Source: Thermoleophilaceae bacterium (GTDB taxonomy: Bacteria > Actinomycetota > Thermoleophilia > Solirubrobacterales > JACPNS01). From it: a DNA stretch of 5,028 nucleotides. Positions 1-5,028 of the stretch are shown here, one piece after another. Both the position numbers and the translations under genes were made by a program. The DNA is taken from positions 1 to 5,028 of the forward strand of contig JAEMRJ010000141.1 in assembly GCA_016463365.1 (NCBI GenBank). Direction: 5' to 3'. Position 1 is the stretch's first letter. Every line of letters starts with the position of its first letter. The notes below the pieces were generated by a model. That model worked only from the letters and a program-made list of their open reading frames with translations. It made no database searches and was not told the origin of the DNA.

Positions 1-165
1 CCGAAAGAGATGGGCGTGATTCTCGGCGTCGCGGTGCTGCTTGACACGATGCTGATCCGCCTGCTGTTGATGCCCGTGCTTCTGAGGATCATGGGCCCCT
101 GGGCGTGGTATCTGCCGCGGTTTGCTGATCGGCTTCTGCCGAACGTGCGCTTCGGGCACGGATAG
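1..165 (+). CDS. MMPL-family membrane transporter, C-terminal end (partial)
   Basis: The reading frame is open from the first base to the TAG at 163-165 and gives 54 residues; the start lies upstream of the window. The visible part is one hydrophobic segment (MGVILGVAVLLDTMLIR...) followed by a short tail with WAWYLPR. It matches the end of the complete MMPL protein at 2380-4662: about 17 of 39 aligned positions are identical, including MGV, the LLD/LID aspartate, the IR pair, a proline and the WYLP tail. MMPL proteins are RND-like inner-membrane exporters of lipids or other hydrophobic molecules, driven by the proton gradient. This segment corresponds to the last transmembrane helix and cytoplasmic tail. 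The substrate cannot be inferred. The stop codon is only 8 bases before a long stem-loop that may end its transcript. The family call is secure; whether it is a close paralogue of the downstream transporter cannot be judged from this fragment. Confidence 0.85.
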   Translation, partial: PKEMGVILGVAVLLDTMLIRLLLMPVLLRIMGPWAWYLPRFADRLLPNVRFGHG

Positions 166-173
166 TCCGTTCA

Positions 174-222
174 GAGGGCCGAATGCAGTCGGGTTATCCC
201 CCGGCTGCATTCGCCAGCCCTC
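174..222 (+). terminator. Long stem-loop after the first MMPL gene, possible terminator
   Basis: Bases 180-193 pair with 200-213 (14 pairs, one G.T at 189/204) around the six-base loop TTATCC at 194-199. After a three-base bulge (214-216), 174-179 (GAGGGC) pairs with 217-222 (GCCCTC). That gives 20 base pairs starting 8 bases after the upstream stop codon. There is no T-run behind it, so it is not a classical intrinsic terminator. Actinobacteria are often reported to use hairpins without a T-tail, so termination is plausible. It could equally be a leader structure or a protein-binding palindrome, because half of the loop region (188-202) recurs inverted at 2252-2266. Confidence 0.5.
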
Positions 223-248
223 CGTATTGGCTTTTGCTCGCGCTTCGG
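222..248 (+). repeat. 27-base direct repeat, copy 1 (before the histidine kinase)
   Basis: The segment starting CCGTATTGG matches 2307-2333 without gaps at 21 of 27 positions, including an exact CCGTATTGG, a TTTGC block and a final CGG. Copy 1 ends 13 bases before the kinase start codon; copy 2 ends 46 bases before the second MMPL start codon. Both copies are in the same orientation as the gene that follows, which suggests a shared promoter or regulator site rather than a transposed element. Confidence 0.6.
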
Positions 249-255
249 CGATGAT
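228..255 (+). promoter_or_regulatory. Candidate promoter of the kinase-regulator pair
   Basis: TTGGCT at 228-233 resembles a -35 element. GATGAT at 250-255, after a 16-base spacer, is a weak -10 (actinobacterial consensus about TANNNT). The -10 ends 6 bases before the ATG at 262, so transcription would begin at or next to the start codon. The same arrangement, TTGGAA then 16 bases then GAGTCT, occurs in the second copy of the repeat (2313-2340). The conserved spacing is the main support; the -10 hexamers are poor. Confidence 0.3.
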
Positions 256-261
256 GCCACC

Positions 262-1563
262 ATGGCATTTGACCCCAGGCGGATCTTCGACGAGATCGAA
301 TTCGACAATGAGATGATGGAGCGCGCCGCCGCGCGCCCGTTTGAGCCCGAGACGCGTCGCGAGACGATCTACCTGCTGAGCACGCTGCCGGCGGCAGTCG
401 CGGCGCTGATCGTCTGGTCAGTCGGTGTCGCGGTCGGGCTTGCGATGGCGTTGATCATCATCGGGCTGCCGGTGACGCTGATGATTCTCTGGTTCTTCCG
501 GCGCTGCGCCGGGTGGGAGCGATCGCGGCTCACGCTGATCGACGAGCGACCGCTCGAAGTGGTCTACGCCGCAGAGGACGGCTCGCGGATCCAGAAGACG
601 ATCGCGCTGGCCACGGACAAGCAGACCTGGAAAGACTTCGGCTGGCTCGTGTTTCTTTCGACGATCGGCCTGGCGGTTGCGCTGATCGCGCTGAGCGTCT
701 GGTTGGTCGCCTTCGGCTGGCTGATCTACCCGCTCTACGGCTGGGCGTTGCCCGGTGATGCAACGCCGATCGGCCCGCTGATCGGCGACAACGTCAACTT
801 CTTTGAATCTCTCCTGATGGTGCCGCTCGGCCTTGTGATGATCGTCGTCGCCACATGGACAGGAGCAGCCACGAGCTACGCACTCAGGGAGCTCTCCCGT
901 GTCTGCCTCGGCTCCAGTCAGGAGGATCGACTGCGCGGCCGGGTCAGCGAGCTCGAACGCACCCGCGAGGAGACGCTCACCCAGCAGTCCACCGAGATGT
1001 CGCGGATTGAGCGCGACCTGCACGACGGCGCGCAGGCGCGGCTGGTCGCACTGGCGATGGACCTCGGTCGCGCTGAGCAGAAGTTTGATGATGACCCCGC
1101 CGCGGCAAAGGAGCTCGTCGGTCAGGCTCGCGATGAAGCCCAGCGCACGTTGCAGGATCTGCGCGACCTGGTGCGCGGAATCGGACCGCAGATCCTGCGC
1201 GACCGCGGTCTTGAGGCGGCGTTGGTGCCGCTGGCCGCGCGTAGCCCGATCCCCGTCCAGATCACGATAGATCTGGACCAGCGGCCCGGCGAGCGCGTCG
1301 AGTCAACCACCTACTTCGTCGTCAGCGAAGCGCTGGCAAATGCGATCAAGCACAGCGGTGCCGAGAAGATCAACGTCAATGCCTGGCGCAACGAGCAGTG
1401 GCTCTACCTGCGCGTCAGCGACAACGGCACCGGGCGCGCCGATGCGGACGGCGAAGGACTGCGCGGCCTGCGCGCGCGGGTCGAAGCAGTCGACGGCCGC
1501 CTGATGGTGGACAGCCCGGCCGGTGGCCCGACAATCATTGACGCATGGCTTCCGTTCCATTAG
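262..1563 (+). CDS. Membrane sensor histidine kinase, NarL/DesK type
   Basis: 433 residues. The ATG at 262 is the only reasonable start in frame before the upstream stop; no Shine-Dalgarno sequence precedes it. The N-terminal half is a membrane sensor region with hydrophobic stretches near residues 37-80 (probably two helices), 126-161 (probably two) and 182-207, resembling the actinobacterial 'putative sensor' domain. A charged, probably coiled-coil linker (about 220-250) leads to a HisKA_3 dimerisation domain with IERDLHDGAQARL; His254 is the likely phosphorylation site. The HATPase domain shows the N-box around Asn360 (SEALANAIKHS), the DNGTG box at 387-391 and the G2 box GEGLRGLRARV at 397-407. 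The protein should autophosphorylate in response to a membrane or envelope signal and pass phosphate to the overlapping regulator gene. The signal is unknown; its position between two MMPL exporters suggests membrane stress or a hydrophobic compound, which is inference. Confidence 0.93.
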   Translation: MAFDPRRIFDEIEFDNEMMERAAARPFEPETRRETIYLLSTLPAAVAALIVWSVGVAVGLAMALIIIGLPVTLMILWFFRRCAGWERSRLTLIDERPLEVVYAAEDGSRIQKTIALATDKQTWKDFGWLVFLSTIGLAVALIALSVWLVAFGWLIYPLYGWALPGDATPIGPLIGDNVNFFESLLMVPLGLVMIVVATWTGAATSYALRELSRVCLGSSQEDRLRGRVSELERTREETLTQQSTEMSRIERDLHDGAQARLVALAMDLGRAEQKFDDDPAAAKELVGQARDEAQRTLQDLRDLVRGIGPQILRDRGLEAALVPLAARSPIPVQITIDLDQRPGERVESTTYFVVSEALANAIKHSGAEKINVNAWRNEQWLYLRVSDNGTGRADADGEGLRGLRARVEAVDGRLMVDSPAGGPTIIDAWLPFH

Positions 1564-2228
1564 AAGGCGCGCCGCTGCGCGTGACGATCGTCGAGGACCT
1601 TGCGCTGCTGCGCGACGGCCTCGCGCGGCTGCTCGAAGACAACGGCTGCAAAGTTGTTGCCGCCGTCGACAATGTGCCGGATTTTCTTGCCGCGCTCGAG
1701 AGCGAGCTTCCGGATGTGGCGATCTGCGACGTGCGGCTTCCGCCGAACTTCAACGATGAAGGCGTGCGTGCGGCGATCGAGGCGCGCGGGCGCTGGAAGG
1801 GTCTGCCGGTGCTGATCCTCTCGCAGTACGTCGAGCAGACGTACGCGTCGGAGCTGCTTGCCGACGGCGATGGCGGCGTGGGGTATCTGCTCAAGGACCG
1901 CGTGGCGAAGGTCGGTGACTTCGTCGATGCCGTCCGGCGCGTCGCCGCCGGCGGAATGGCGCTTGATCCCGAGGCGGTGAGTCAGTTGATGTCACCGGCG
2001 CGCGCGGTGGACGGCCCCTTCGCCGAACTGACAGAGCGCGAGCGCGACGTGCTCGACCTGATGGCCCAGGGCCGGTCGAACAAGGGCATCGCCGGCGAGC
2101 TGTTTGTGACCGAGGGCGCAGTCGAGAAGCACATCAGCAAGATCTTCGACAAGCTCGATCTTCCGCCCTCCGGCGAAGATCACCGCCGGGTGCTGGCCGT
2201 GATCGACTACCTCCGACACTCCGGCTGA
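1545..2228 (+). CDS. NarL/LuxR-family two-component response regulator
   Basis: 227 residues from the ATG at 1545, which lies inside the end of the kinase gene (19-base overlap), a layout typical of translationally coupled partners. Residues about 12-133 form the receiver domain: acidic pair Glu17/Asp18, phospho-acceptor Asp62 (ICDVRLPP), switch Ser93 (ILSQY) and Lys117 (YLLKDRV). Residues about 160-206 form the LuxR-type helix-turn-helix (LTERERDVLDLMAQGRSNKGIA, then VTEGAVEKHISKIFDKL). The tail LPPSGEDHRRVLAVIDYL is characteristic of an actinobacterial NarL subgroup. It should be phosphorylated by the overlapping kinase, dimerise and bind promoter DNA. Possible targets are the repeated blocks before the kinase and before the MMPL gene. 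The start is slightly uncertain: GTG at 1581 would also leave a complete receiver domain, but an aligned N-terminus fits either choice, and neither has a strong ribosome-binding site. Confidence 0.93.
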   Translation: MASVPLEGAPLRVTIVEDLALLRDGLARLLEDNGCKVVAAVDNVPDFLAALESELPDVAICDVRLPPNFNDEGVRAAIEARGRWKGLPVLILSQYVEQTYASELLADGDGGVGYLLKDRVAKVGDFVDAVRRVAAGGMALDPEAVSQLMSPARAVDGPFAELTERERDVLDLMAQGRSNKGIAGELFVTEGAVEKHISKIFDKLDLPPSGEDHRRVLAVIDYLRHSG

Positions 2229-2237
2229 TCCCCACCA

Positions 2238-2255
2238 CCTCCGCTTCGCCGGGGG
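2238..2255 (+). terminator. Weak hairpin after the response regulator, possible terminator
   Basis: CCTCCG (2238-2243) pairs with CGGGGG (2250-2255) around a six-base loop, with one T.G pair, starting 9 bases after the regulator stop codon. No T-run follows. An alternative pairing joins ATCCCC (2228-2233) with GGGGAT (2253-2258). The evidence for termination is position and GC-rich pairing only. Confidence 0.3.
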
Positions 2256-2266
2256 GATAACCCGAC
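2252..2266 (-). repeat. 15-base block shared, inverted, with the first intergenic region
   Basis: GGGGGATAACCCGAC here is the exact reverse complement of bases 188-202, which form the loop side of the stem-loop after the first MMPL gene. With one extra G allowed, the match extends to GCCG on its left. Here the block is not part of a comparable hairpin. Both copies are outside coding sequence. It may be a regulator-binding site or the remnant of a duplicated intergenic element. Confidence 0.5.
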
Positions 2267-2306
2267 GGTTTGGATTGCAGGCAGCAGCTCTGGGTTCGGC
2301 CGGAGG

Positions 2307-2333
2307 CCGTATTGGAATTTGCGCTCGCAACGG
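2307..2333 (+). repeat. 27-base direct repeat, copy 2 (before the second MMPL gene)
   Basis: This segment is the partner of 222-248 (21 of 27 identical). Here CCGTATTGG is preceded by a small hairpin, CGGCC (2297-2301) with GGCCG (2305-2309), whereas copy 1 begins at the foot of a much longer hairpin. The promoter-like pair TTGGAA (2313-2318) and GAGTCT (2335-2340) with 16-base spacing would start a transcript near 2347, leaving a leader of about 33 bases with the ribosome-binding site at 2366-2370. Confidence 0.55.
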
Positions 2334-2365
2334 GGAGTCTGGATGCATCAGGAATCCAACTCGCC

Positions 2366-2370
2366 AGGAG
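2366..2370 (+). promoter_or_regulatory. Ribosome-binding site of the MMPL gene
   Basis: AGGAG lies 9 bases before the ATG at 2380. It decides the start: the frame is open further upstream to a TTG at 2275, but that TTG has no ribosome-binding site and would add 35 residues without MMPL character, encoded by the repeat-bearing intergenic DNA. Confidence 0.8.
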
Positions 2371-2379
2371 ACACCTCCC

Positions 2380-4662
2380 ATGCGCTCGTCGCTCAACAAG
2401 AAAGCTCCCAACGCCTACGTTCCAGACCCCGCCAACGACCGCAACATCGCGGCGCGCGCCGGGCGCTGGAGCGCAACCCACAAGAAGACCGCAATCCTTG
2501 GCTGGTTCGTCTTTGTGATCGCCGCGTTCATGATCGGCGGCGCGGTCGGCCAGAAGAACCTCGAGCCGTTCGAGGTCTTCACCGGCGAGAGCGCCAAGGC
2601 CGAGGCGACGATCCACCAGCACTTCGCAGAGGCTCGCGCCAGCGAGTCCGTGATCTTCCAGAGCTCGCAGTACTCGGCCGGCGACCCGCAGTTCGACAGC
2701 GCCGTCGAAGCTGTCGTCACGAATCTCGAAGCCCTTCCGGCTGTCGAGAACGTCCAGTCGCAGTTCTCACGCGCGGGTCCGGCAGGCTTTGTCAGCGAGG
2801 ACGGCCACACGGCGCGGCTGACCTTTGACGTCGCCGGTGCGGCCGAGGACGCGGGAAAGAAGATCGACGCGATCATGCAGCAGGTCGACGCGGCGGCCGC
2901 TGCGCACCCGCAGGTCAAGGTCTACGAGCTCGGTGACGCATCGATCGACAAGGAGATCGAAGGACTCTTTGCCGAGGACCTTGCGAAGGCCCGCAACCTG
3001 TCGCTTCCGATCACGCTCTTCATCCTCCTCTTCGCTTTCGGTGCGCTCGTTGCGGCCGGCATCCCTGTGCTGCTGGCCATCACCGCGGTGATGGCGACGA
3101 TCGGCCTGGTCGCGCTGCCCAGCCAGCTCAGTCCGATGGACGAATCGGTCGCCGAGGTGATCGTCCTGATCGGAATGGCAGTCGGCGTGGACTACTCGCT
3201 GTTCTACATCAAGCGAGAGCGCGAGGAGCGCGCGGCAGGTCGCGACAAGACCGCCGCGATCGAGGCCGCCGCCGCGACTTCGGGCCGCGCCGTTCTGATC
3301 AGCGGCATCACGGTGATCGCCGCGATGGCGGGCATGTTGCTCTCTGGCGACAAGACGTTCATTTCGTTCGGGATCGGAACGATGATGGTCGTCGCGATCG
3401 CGATGGTCGGGTCACTGACGGTCCTGCCGGCGATGCTGAGCGCCCTGGGCGACGGCCTCAATCGCGGTCGCATCCCGTTTGTCGCAAGGCGTCGTGAGCG
3501 CCGTGAAGTCGAGGGCGAGACAGGCGGCGTCTGGTCGTGGATGGTCGACGTTGTGCTCAGGCGACCGCTCATCTCGGCGGTGCTGGCAACGGCGGTGCTG
3601 GTGGCGCTGGCGTTGCCGGCGATCAACATGAAGACGCAGGACATGGGCGTATCCGACCTGCCCAAGAGCCTGGCGACGATTCAGGCTTACGACAAGATGG
3701 AGCAGGCATTCCCCAGTGAAGCCGCGTCCGCCACCGTCGTCCTCAAGAGCGAAAACGTCCGCTCGGCCCAGACAAAGGCAGCAGTCGCCGACTTCAGCGA
3801 GCGGCTGGCCGGCACATCTGGATTCGCTGCTCCAGAGAACATCGAGTACAGCAAGGACGGTCGGGTCGTGAAGATTGAGGTTCCGCTGATCGGCGGCTCT
3901 GACCAGGATGTCGCGATCCGCGAGACGCGTCAGTTGCGCGAAGACGTGATCCCGGAGACGCTCGCAACTGCTCCGGGCGCGAGCGTCACCACGACCGGCG
4001 ACGCTGCGTCGTCGATCGATTTCAGCGACAACCTGTCAGCTCGTGCGCCGCTGATCTTCGGCTTCGTGCTCAGCCTGGCGTTCCTGCTCCTGCTGGTCAC
4101 GTTCCGATCGATCGTCGTTCCGATCAAGGCGATCATCCTCAACCTGCTGTCGGTGGCCGCCGCCTACGGCGTCCTGGTGCTGGTCTTCCAGAACGGCTGG
4201 GGACACGAGCTGATCGGCTTTGAGCCCAACGGCGCGATTGCGCCCTTCCTGCCGATGTTTCTGTTCGTGATCCTCTTCGGTCTCTCGATGGACTACCACG
4301 TGTTCATCCTCTCGCGGATCAAGGAGGCCTATGACGGCGGCATGTCAAGCGACGACTCTGTGCGATTCGGGATCAGGTCGACGGCCGGCGTGGTCACCAG
4401 CGCGGCGATCGTGATGGTGGCGGTGTTTGCGATCTTCGGCTCGCTGACGTTCCTGCCCATGAAGCAGATGGGCGTCGGCCTCAGCGCCGCAATCCTGATC
4501 GACGCGACGATCATCCGCGCGGTCCTGCTGCCGGCCACCATGAAGCTGCTCGGCGAGCGCAACTGGTACCTGCCGGGCTGGCTCGAGTGGATTCCCAGAA
4601 TCGGCCACGAAGGCTCGGCTGCGAAACCGGTCTCAGGAGAAACTGCTGCGGCGACAATATAG
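2380..4662 (+). CDS. MMPL/RND-family membrane exporter
   Basis: 760 residues from the ATG at 2380, a usual length for actinobacterial MMPL proteins. After a cytoplasmic N-terminus of about 36 residues comes TM1 (about 37-57), then an extracytoplasmic domain (58-205) and a five-helix bundle (about 208-352). A cytoplasmic charged linker (about 353-394, with RRRERREVEGE) leads to the second half: TM7 (397-416), an extracytoplasmic domain (417-555) and TM8-12 (557-720). This is the expected two-fold repeat. Each half carries the family's Asp-Tyr pair in the proton-relay helix: GVDYSLFY (Asp271-Tyr272) and SMDYHVFIL (Asp638-Tyr639). The protein should use the proton gradient to export lipids or other hydrophobic molecules. 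The substrate is unknown; I see nothing that ties it to a particular MmpL. It follows the two-component pair by 151 bases with its own promoter-like segment, so it may be a target of that system. Its last codons are part of an inverted repeat (4659-4683). Confidence 0.92.
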   Translation: MRSSLNKKAPNAYVPDPANDRNIAARAGRWSATHKKTAILGWFVFVIAAFMIGGAVGQKNLEPFEVFTGESAKAEATIHQHFAEARASESVIFQSSQYSAGDPQFDSAVEAVVTNLEALPAVENVQSQFSRAGPAGFVSEDGHTARLTFDVAGAAEDAGKKIDAIMQQVDAAAAAHPQVKVYELGDASIDKEIEGLFAEDLAKARNLSLPITLFILLFAFGALVAAGIPVLLAITAVMATIGLVALPSQLSPMDESVAEVIVLIGMAVGVDYSLFYIKREREERAAGRDKTAAIEAAAATSGRAVLISGITVIAAMAGMLLSGDKTFISFGIGTMMVVAIAMVGSLTVLPAMLSALGDGLNRGRIPFVARRRERREVEGETGGVWSWMVDVVLRRPLISAVLATAVLVALALPAINMKTQDMGVSDLPKSLATIQAYDKMEQAFPSEAASATVVLKSENVRSAQTKAAVADFSERLAGTSGFAAPENIEYSKDGRVVKIEVPLIGGSDQDVAIRETRQLREDVIPETLATAPGASVTTTGDAASSIDFSDNLSARAPLIFGFVLSLAFLLLLVTFRSIVVPIKAIILNLLSVAAAYGVLVLVFQNGWGHELIGFEPNGAIAPFLPMFLFVILFGLSMDYHVFILSRIKEAYDGGMSSDDSVRFGIRSTAGVVTSAAIVMVAVFAIFGSLTFLPMKQMGVGLSAAILIDATIIRAVLLPATMKLLGERNWYLPGWLEWIPRIGHEGSAAKPVSGETAAATI

Positions 4663-4683
4663 ATAGACACTCTGTCTATCTAT
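4659..4683 (+). promoter_or_regulatory. Perfect 11-base-arm inverted repeat, probable operator of the P450 gene
   Basis: Bases 4659-4669 (ATAGATAGACA) and 4673-4683 (TGTCTATCTAT) are exact reverse complements around a CTC spacer. The site overlaps the MMPL stop codon (4660-4662) and lies 17-41 bases before the P450 start codon. Size, symmetry and AT-rich arms in GC-rich DNA resemble operators of dimeric repressors such as TetR-family proteins. It covers the candidate -35 box (4664-4669), which fits repression. As RNA it could also form a hairpin after the MMPL gene, but no T-run follows. No repressor gene is in the window, so the regulator family is a guess. Confidence 0.6.
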
Positions 4684-4693
4684 CTGGTATGGT
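4664..4693 (+). promoter_or_regulatory. Candidate promoter of the cytochrome P450 gene
   Basis: TAGACA at 4664-4669 (5 of 6 to TTGACA) and TATGGT at 4688-4693 (fits TANNNT) are separated by 18 bases. The -10 ends 6 bases before the ATG at 4700, so the transcript would begin at or beside the start codon, as proposed for the kinase gene. The -35 box lies in the first inverted repeat and the -10 in the left arm of the second. Confidence 0.42.
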
Positions 4694-4726
4694 GGCGGCA
4701 TGAATCCGACCGCCACCATTCCAGAT
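4682..4726 (+). repeat. 17-base-arm inverted repeat enclosing the P450 start codon
   Basis: Bases 4682-4698 and 4710-4726 are reverse complements at 16 of 17 positions (mismatch T4688/T4720) around the 11-base loop 4699-4709, which contains the ATG at 4700-4702. The outer stem is ATCTGG/CCAGAT and the inner one ATGGTGGCGG/CCGCCACCAT. The right arm is coding sequence (P450 codons 4-9, TATIPD). It touches the preceding palindrome, sharing bases 4682-4683. It could be a second operator over -10 and +1, or an RNA hairpin presenting or hiding the start codon in transcripts that read through from the MMPL gene. Confidence 0.65.
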
Positions 4727-5028
4727 CTCGCCAGTATCGACCTCTCCGACCACGCGCTCTGGCGCGAAGACCCCCCGTACGAGCTCTTCGCCAAGCTGCG
4801 CGCCGAGCGCCCGATGCACTTCTCACCGATCTCGCAGTTCCCCGAAGAGGCCGGGTTCTGGTCGGTCGTCCGCCACGAAGACCTGAAGACGGTCAGCATG
4901 GACTTTGAGACCTTCTCTTCAGAGCGCGGCGGAATCATGCTGGTCGACGACATGGGCGTACCGCTAGACCTGATGCGCATGCAGCCGATCGCGATGGACC
5001 CGCCCAAGCACGACCGCATGAAGGCGCT
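4700..5028 (+). CDS. Cytochrome P450, N-terminal part (partial)
   Basis: The frame is open from the ATG at 4700 to the window end: 109 complete codons, about a quarter of a usual bacterial P450 (about 400 residues). The order of features matches soluble actinobacterial P450s: WREDPPYELFAKLRAERPMHF corresponds to the usual helix A (DPYP..YARLRAEAPVH), followed by GFWSVVRHEDLKTVS (beta-1 strands and helix B), FETFSSERGGI, and AMDPPKHDRMK (the conserved MDPPEHTRLR before helix C). The heme-binding cysteine, the I-helix acid-Thr pair and the ExxR motif lie beyond the window. The arrangement GFW...FSS...MDPPxHxR recalls the CYP125/CYP142 steroid-oxidising group, but this is from memory and weak. 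It should be a cytoplasmic monooxygenase needing ferredoxin and a reductase. ATG 4700 is chosen because it gives the normal distance to helix A; only a weak GGTGG lies 4 bases upstream, so a leaderless start is possible. Confidence 0.88.
   Translation, partial: MNPTATIPDLASIDLSDHALWREDPPYELFAKLRAERPMHFSPISQFPEEAGFWSVVRHEDLKTVSMDFETFSSERGGIMLVDDMGVPLDLMRMQPIAMDPPKHDRMKA

Noticed and set aside
122..316. 64-codon plus-strand frame across the first intergenic region
   Set aside because: It overlaps the end of one gene and the start of the next in another frame, crosses the stem-loop, and has no ribosome-binding site or motif.
418..1023. 201-codon open frame on the minus strand opposite the kinase
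   Set aside because: It is a GC-rich shadow of the kinase frame: low-complexity, rich in Arg, Asp and Gln, with no recognisable domain.
2367..2378. GGAG (2367-2370) pairing with CTCC (2375-2378), hiding the MMPL ribosome-binding site
   Set aside because: Only four base pairs with a four-base loop; too weak to claim a thermosensor or riboswitch.
2275..2379. In-frame upstream extension of the MMPL gene to a TTG at 2275
   Set aside because: No ribosome-binding site precedes the TTG, the extra 35 residues look nothing like a transporter N-terminus, and the DNA is the repeat-bearing intergenic region. The ATG at 2380 has AGGAG at 9 bases.
2415..2918. 167-codon open frame on the minus strand opposite the MMPL N-terminus
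   Set aside because: It lies wholly within a well-supported gene, has no motif, and reflects third-position GC bias.
4675..4685. Short TATC/CTAT tandem repeat, considered as a microsatellite or phase-variable tract
   Set aside because: Fewer than three units, and fully explained by the palindrome arm.
4633..5019. 128-codon minus-strand frame over the P450 start
   Set aside because: It covers the exporter end, both palindromes and the P450 N-terminus, whose plus-strand translation is clearly P450-like. The minus frame has no domain.

Overview
The window looks like chromosomal DNA from a high-GC actinobacterium. All genes lie on the + strand. GC content is high, and the kinase, regulator and MMPL proteins read like members of families common in Actinomycetota. 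A Thermoleophilia/Solirubrobacterales-type host is possible, but I cannot place it from sequence alone.

Layout: (1) 1-165 is the C-terminal end of an MMPL-family membrane transporter whose body lies upstream of the window. (2) 166-261 is a 96-base gap holding a long stem-loop and a promoter-like segment. (3) 262-1563 is a membrane-bound NarL-type sensor histidine kinase. (4) 1545-2228 is its LuxR/NarL-type response regulator, overlapping the kinase by 19 bases. (5) 2229-2379 is a 151-base gap with a possible terminator and two sequence blocks that also occur in the first gap. (6) 2380-4662 is a complete 760-residue MMPL transporter with about 12 membrane segments. (7) 4663-4699 is a 37-base gap that, with its flanks, carries two back-to-back inverted repeats. 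(8) 4700-5028 is the N-terminal part of a cytochrome P450 that runs off the window.

How the genes may work together: a two-component system sits between two MMPL exporters. The non-coding DNA before the kinase and before the second transporter shares a 27-base direct repeat (21 of 27 identical) and an exact 15-base block in opposite orientation. The simplest reading is that the kinase-regulator pair controls itself and the adjacent exporter through shared sites. This is inference. The P450 seems to have its own promoter. An exact 11-base-arm inverted repeat covers its -35 region, and a 17-base-arm near-perfect inverted repeat covers its -10 and start codon. No regulator gene for it is visible here.

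No RNA gene, CRISPR array, insertion sequence or broken gene was found. The gene families themselves are ordinary; the interest is in the three intergenic regions.
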